A program made the position numbers and the translations under genes. Below the pieces are notes generated by a model. That model was given only the letters and a program-made list of their open reading frames with translations. It had not been told where the DNA came from and did no database searches. Of a DNA stretch of 8,615 nt, positions 6,036 through 8,615 are shown one piece after another. The stretch comes from a bacterium UBP18_UBA7526. Lineage in GTDB: Bacteria; UBP18; UBA7526. Location: contig DLMW01000059.1 of NCBI GenBank assembly GCA_002478245.1, positions 4,019 to 12,633 of the forward strand, in the 5' to 3' direction. Numbering within the stretch: the stretch's first letter is position 1; each line of letters opens with the position of its first letter.

Positions 6036-7126
6036 ATCTCTCTTAATAACTCGCGGTAGAGGTCCTCTATCTTTTCTATCATGCTCTCTTGACTGAATCT
6101 TTCCTCTATCAATTTTCGACCATTCTTCCCCAATCTTTTTGCCTTCTCCCTATCCTCTAATAGTTCAAGTATCGCCTTGGCTAAAGCCCTACTATCAGCG
6201 GGAGGGACTAACAGGCCGGTCTGATCATTCCTAATAAGTTCTGGAACCCCTCCGACATCTGTAGCTACGACTGGCTTCTCCATGGCCAGGGCCTGGGCCA
6301 CTCCCTGGGGAACCCCTTCTCTCAAGGAGGAGAGGACAAAAATATCCAGGCTTGCTAAAACCTGGGGGATGTCCTCCCTTGGGCCCGGCATAATTATTTT
6401 ATCCTCTAATCCTCGCTTTCTTACTTCTTGGGCTAAGGTATCCCCCTTGGGCTCAGGGCCCACGATAAGAAACCTGGTCTCTGGTTTTACCTTGAGTATT
6501 CCTTGGGCGGCTTCTAAAAAGTAAGGATAGCCTTTCTCTGTTCTTATAATGCTTATGCTCCCCACTAGGGGAGCATTCTCTTCTATGCCCAGTTCTTTCC
6601 GAATATCTCCTTTGACTCTTTCTGGATTGAACCGGTCAAGATCCACTCCCGTAGGGATGGAGACGATCTTCTCTTCGGGAAGACGATTCACTTCGATCAT
6701 CCTCTCCCTTATCTTTTCTCCACAGGTAATGATCCTGTGGGGTAGCTTATAGACAATATTGAAGGGATGATTCCTTATAGGGATGGAGACATGCCTTGTC
6801 CTGATAAGTTGAGGTCTTAAGGCCAGGCGGGCAGCAAAGGATGCGATCCAGGAGTCCTTTGGAGAATGGGTATTGACGATATCTACCCTTTCCCTCCTTA
6901 TTAGAGAGAGGAGCCGAAAGAAGGCCTTCAGGATATCCCTATTCCTCATCCCTATTTCCCTTACCTCAATCCCGGCCTCCTTAGCATGCTCTCCCAGAAG
7001 GCTTCCCGGCTGAACCACCAAGATTACTCGATAGCCTCTCTTCTTAAATCCGATGGCCTCAGCAAATGTTCTCCTCTCCTGACCGCCCCATCTCTTAGCA
7101 GATTCGGTATGGAGAATGGTGAGCAT
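6032..7126 (-). CDS. GT4 family glycosyltransferase (GT-B fold)
   Basis: A cytoplasmic, probably membrane-associated retaining glycosyltransferase of 364 residues that would add a sugar from a nucleotide donor to a growing lipid-linked oligosaccharide or LPS core. The N-terminal acceptor domain starts MLTILHTE and carries GGQERR (14-19) and NTHSPKDSW (85-93). The hinge region TGVDLDRFNP is at 159-168, followed by the donor domain with the phosphate-binding IIRTEKG (193-199), then SLREGVPQGVAQALA (267-281) and VATDVGGVPELI (287-298). The usual E-x7-E motif reads E270-x7-Q278, so its second glutamate is glutamine. The ATG at 7126 was chosen over an upstream start at 7168 because it has a well-spaced GGAG and leaves a 20-base gap after the epimerase. 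Its TGA overlaps the TTG start of the GT39 gene. Donor and acceptor are unknown. Confidence 0.9.
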   Translation of the reverse strand: MLTILHTESAKRWGGQERRTFAEAIGFKKRGYRVILVVQPGSLLGEHAKEAGIEVREIGMRNRDILKAFFRLLSLIRRERVDIVNTHSPKDSWIASFAARLALRPQLIRTRHVSIPIRNHPFNIVYKLPHRIITCGEKIRERMIEVNRLPEEKIVSIPTGVDLDRFNPERVKGDIRKELGIEENAPLVGSISIIRTEKGYPYFLEAAQGILKVKPETRFLIVGPEPKGDTLAQEVRKRGLEDKIIMPGPREDIPQVLASLDIFVLSSLREGVPQGVAQALAMEKPVVATDVGGVPELIRNDQTGLLVPPADSRALAKAILELLEDREKAKRLGKNGRKLIEERFSQESMIEKIEDLYRELLREI

Positions 7127-7131
7127 ATTTA

Positions 7132-7135
7132 CTCC
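7132..7135 (-). promoter_or_regulatory. Shine-Dalgarno site that sets the first GT4 start
   Basis: The mRNA reads GGAG, five bases, then ATG at 7126. This decides between three in-frame starts. The two upstream ones (7168, inside the epimerase gene, and 7144) have no comparable site and would add residues unlike the family N-terminus, whereas the protein from 7126 begins MLTILHTE as GT4 enzymes do. Confidence 0.75.
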
Positions 7136-7146
7136 AATTTGCATTT

Positions 7147-8076
7147 TTAATTGTTTTTCTGGAACCACTCCACTGTTTTTCTTAACCCTTCTTCAAAATC
7201 TACTTCTACCCTATAACCAAGCGTTTTCTCTGCTTGGGAGATGTCTGCGAGAGAGTGTCTCACATCCCCGGGCCGGGGATCAGTATATAGGGGTTCGAGG
7301 TCCGTATTCATAATCCTATTTAAATTCTTCACCAATTCATTTACTGTGATTCTCTTCCCAGAGGCGATATTAAAGACCCCTTCTTTGGTCTGGGAAGTAG
7401 CCAATAGATTGGCATGGACCACATTCCAGACATAGGTGAAGTCCCGGGACTGCTCCCCATCCCCATAGATGGTGGGCCTCTTCCCTTTTAACATAGAAGA
7501 GACGAACTTGGGAATGACCGCTGCATACTGGGAGGCAGGGTCCTGCCTGGGACCAAAGACATTGAAGTAGCGAAGGATTACCGTCTCCAACCCATATAAA
7601 GAGGTGAAGAGCTTAGAATATTCTTCACCTGCTAACTTGCTTAGGGCATAAGGGGAAAGAGGAGAAAGTTGCATACTCTCCCTCTTTGGTAGCTGGGGGG
7701 TATCACCGTATACTGAGGAGGAAGAAGCATAGACAACCTTCTTCACCCCTCTCTCCTTCGCTGCCCTCAGGATATTCAAAGTGCCTAAGACATTTACCTC
7801 ATTGGTGGTTATGGGATCGGCAATAGACCGAGGAACAGAAGGAAGGGCCGCCTGATGTAGGATATAGTCTACTCCTTTCACTGCCTTTTTAACGGTTCTC
7901 GAATCCCTTATATCCCCCTCAATTAGTTCAATCTCTTTCCAAAATGGGGCAATGTTTTCTCTCTTACCTGTGGAGAAGTTGTCAAGAACCTTTACCTTCT
8001 TTCTCCTTTTAACCAATTCTTCCACGATATGGGAGCCGATGAACCCCGCCCCTCCGGTGACTAAATAGGAGACCAT
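7147..8076 (-). CDS. NAD-dependent sugar-nucleotide epimerase/dehydratase (GalE/WbpP-like)
   Basis: This is an extended short-chain dehydrogenase of 309 residues that most likely interconverts a UDP-sugar at C4 (for example Glc/Gal or GlcNAc/GalNAc) in the cytoplasm, supplying the glycosyltransferases downstream. The Rossmann motif TGGAGFIGSH is at 7-16, with D32 in VLDNFSTG placed to bind the NAD ribose and GDIRD at 54-58. The catalytic Ser region SSSSVYG is at 118-124 and the Tyr/Lys pair YALSK is Y143/K147. The C-terminal block RPGDVRHSLAD (268-278) is typical of the GalE/WbpP group rather than of TDP-glucose 4,6-dehydratases. The ATG overlaps the recA stop (TAATG), so translation is probably coupled. 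A dehydratase or uronate epimerase cannot be excluded, and substrate choice cannot be read from sequence alone. Confidence 0.9.
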   Translation of the reverse strand: MVSYLVTGGAGFIGSHIVEELVKRRKKVKVLDNFSTGKRENIAPFWKEIELIEGDIRDSRTVKKAVKGVDYILHQAALPSVPRSIADPITTNEVNVLGTLNILRAAKERGVKKVVYASSSSVYGDTPQLPKRESMQLSPLSPYALSKLAGEEYSKLFTSLYGLETVILRYFNVFGPRQDPASQYAAVIPKFVSSMLKGKRPTIYGDGEQSRDFTYVWNVVHANLLATSQTKEGVFNIASGKRITVNELVKNLNRIMNTDLEPLYTDPRPGDVRHSLADISQAEKTLGYRVEVDFEEGLRKTVEWFQKNN

Positions 8077-8615
8077 TAGATTAGTTCTCTAATCTCCTTC
8101 TCAATCTCTTTGGCTATCTTGGGGTTCTCCTTCAGAAATTTTCGGACCCCTTCCCTTCCCTGGCCGAGCTTATTCTTCCGATATTCAAACCAGGCTCCCG
8201 ACTTCTGAATAACACCTTTTTCTAAAGCAAAATCCAAGATACATCCCTCCTTTGATATTCCCTTTCCATAGATGATGTCGAACTCCGCTCTCTTAAAGGG
8301 AGGGGCGACCTTATTCTTGGCGATCTTGACCACCGTGCGATTGCCAATAATATCTGGGCCTTCCTTTATGGGACCGATCCTCCTGATATCCATCCTCACT
8401 GAGGAATAGAACTTGAGCGCCCTTCCTCCTGGAGTAGTCTCAGGAGAACCATATCCCATGGCCCCGATCTTCATCCTCATCTGATTGATGAATATCACAC
8501 AGGTTTTGGACTTTGAGATCACTGCCGTCAGTTTCCTCAGGGCCTGGGACATGAGCCTGGCTTGCAGTCCTACCTGGGCCTCGCCCATCTCTCCTTCAAT
8601 CTCTGCCCGGGGAAC
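8076..8615 (-). CDS. recA: RecA recombinase, C-terminal 179 residues (5' end outside window)
   Basis: RecA forms ATP-dependent filaments on single-stranded DNA, drives homologous strand exchange, and stimulates LexA self-cleavage in the cytoplasm. The frame is open to the window edge, where it reads VPRAEIEGEMG, so the first methionine inside the window (8588) is internal and roughly the N-terminal half, including Walker A, lies outside. Visible in the fragment are the loop 2 region (INQMRMKIG then PETTPGG, residues about 43-64), the RecA signature ALKFYSSVR (66-74), and the small C-terminal domain (about 100-179) with GAWFEY and GQGREG. The protein stops right after KEIEKEIRELI, so the acidic tail seen in E. 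coli RecA is absent. Its TAA overlaps the ATG of the epimerase gene as TAATG. No recX follows. Identity is certain; only the extent of the missing part is unknown. Confidence 0.98.
   Translation of the reverse strand, partial: VPRAEIEGEMGEAQVGLQARLMSQALRKLTAVISKSKTCVIFINQMRMKIGAMGYGSPETTPGGRALKFYSSVRMDIRRIGPIKEGPDIIGNRTVVKIAKNKVAPPFKRAEFDIIYGKGISKEGCILDFALEKGVIQKSGAWFEYRKNKLGQGREGVRKFLKENPKIAKEIEKEIRELI
8078..8095 (-). promoter_or_regulatory. Hairpin over the recA stop and the epimerase ribosome binding region
   Basis: The mRNA has a perfect 7-base-pair stem, AGAUUAG paired with CUAAUCU, closed by the four-base loop AGAA. It covers the last codons of recA and touches the TAA, which itself overlaps the epimerase ATG. 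The only strong Shine-Dalgarno-like sequence, AAGGAG, lies about 17 bases before that ATG, too far for normal use. Its last two bases form the base of the stem. The fold could hide the site, or a shorter 5-pair version could bring it near the ATG. No U-run follows, so it is not an intrinsic terminator. The repeat is seen directly; the role is inferred. Confidence 0.5.

Noticed and set aside
7127..7168. Longer first GT4 start at 7168, overlapping the epimerase
   Set aside because: It lacks a ribosome binding site, adds 14 residues unlike GT4 N-termini, and a better ATG with GGAG five bases upstream exists at 7126.
1..8615. Foreign island or mobile element carrying the glycosyltransferase genes
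   Set aside because: No integrase, transposase, terminal repeat or tRNA target is visible, and codon choice looks alike in recA and the sugar genes. Base composition was judged only by eye.

Overview
The window is a single-strand block of genes, all read right to left (minus strand). It comes from the chromosome of a bacterium that probably has an outer membrane with lipopolysaccharide (LPS). RecA rather than RadA at the right edge shows a bacterium. A heptosyltransferase-type GT9 enzyme and a WaaG-like GT4 enzyme point to LPS core synthesis. Arginine is written largely with AGA/AGG, the mRNA strand is purine-rich, and TTG and GTG starts occur beside ATG. This mix is common in thermophilic lineages and uncultivated candidate phyla, but I cannot name a species or phylum with confidence.

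Layout in transcription order, right to left: the 3' half of recA (8615-8076); an NAD-dependent sugar-nucleotide epimerase (8076-7147); a GT4 glycosyltransferase (7126-6032); a multispanning GT39 (PMT/ArnT-like) glycosyltransferase (6035-4587); a GT9 heptosyltransferase with a cysteine-rich N-terminal extension (4582-3476); a GT2 polyprenyl-phosphate sugar synthase of the DPM1 type (3479-2778); a NodB-fold polysaccharide deacetylase (2781-1678); a 135-base spacer; a second GT4 enzyme (1542-421); and the first 141 codons of a WaaG-like GT4 enzyme that runs off the left edge (424-1).

Junctions are very tight: TAATG, a 20-base gap, TTGA, a 4-base gap, ATGA, GTGA, then the 135-base spacer, then ATGA. 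This looks like one translationally coupled operon with recA at or near its upstream end. The spacer is the only internal place where a control element or a second promoter could sit. I see no convincing terminator or promoter anywhere, and no gene-free stretch longer than 135 bases.

Likely joint function (inference): the epimerase supplies a nucleotide sugar; the GT9 and three GT4 enzymes build a core or short oligosaccharide on the cytoplasmic face; the deacetylase may unmask an amino sugar; the GT2 enzyme charges a polyprenyl phosphate with a hexose; and the GT39 enzyme uses that lipid-linked sugar on the periplasmic face. No mobile element, CRISPR array, tRNA or rRNA was seen. The parts belong to known families. 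The unusual points are the coupling of recA to this cluster, a hairpin over the recA stop, the Cys-rich heptosyltransferase extension, and two GT4 enzymes that each depart from the E-x7-E motif at a different end.
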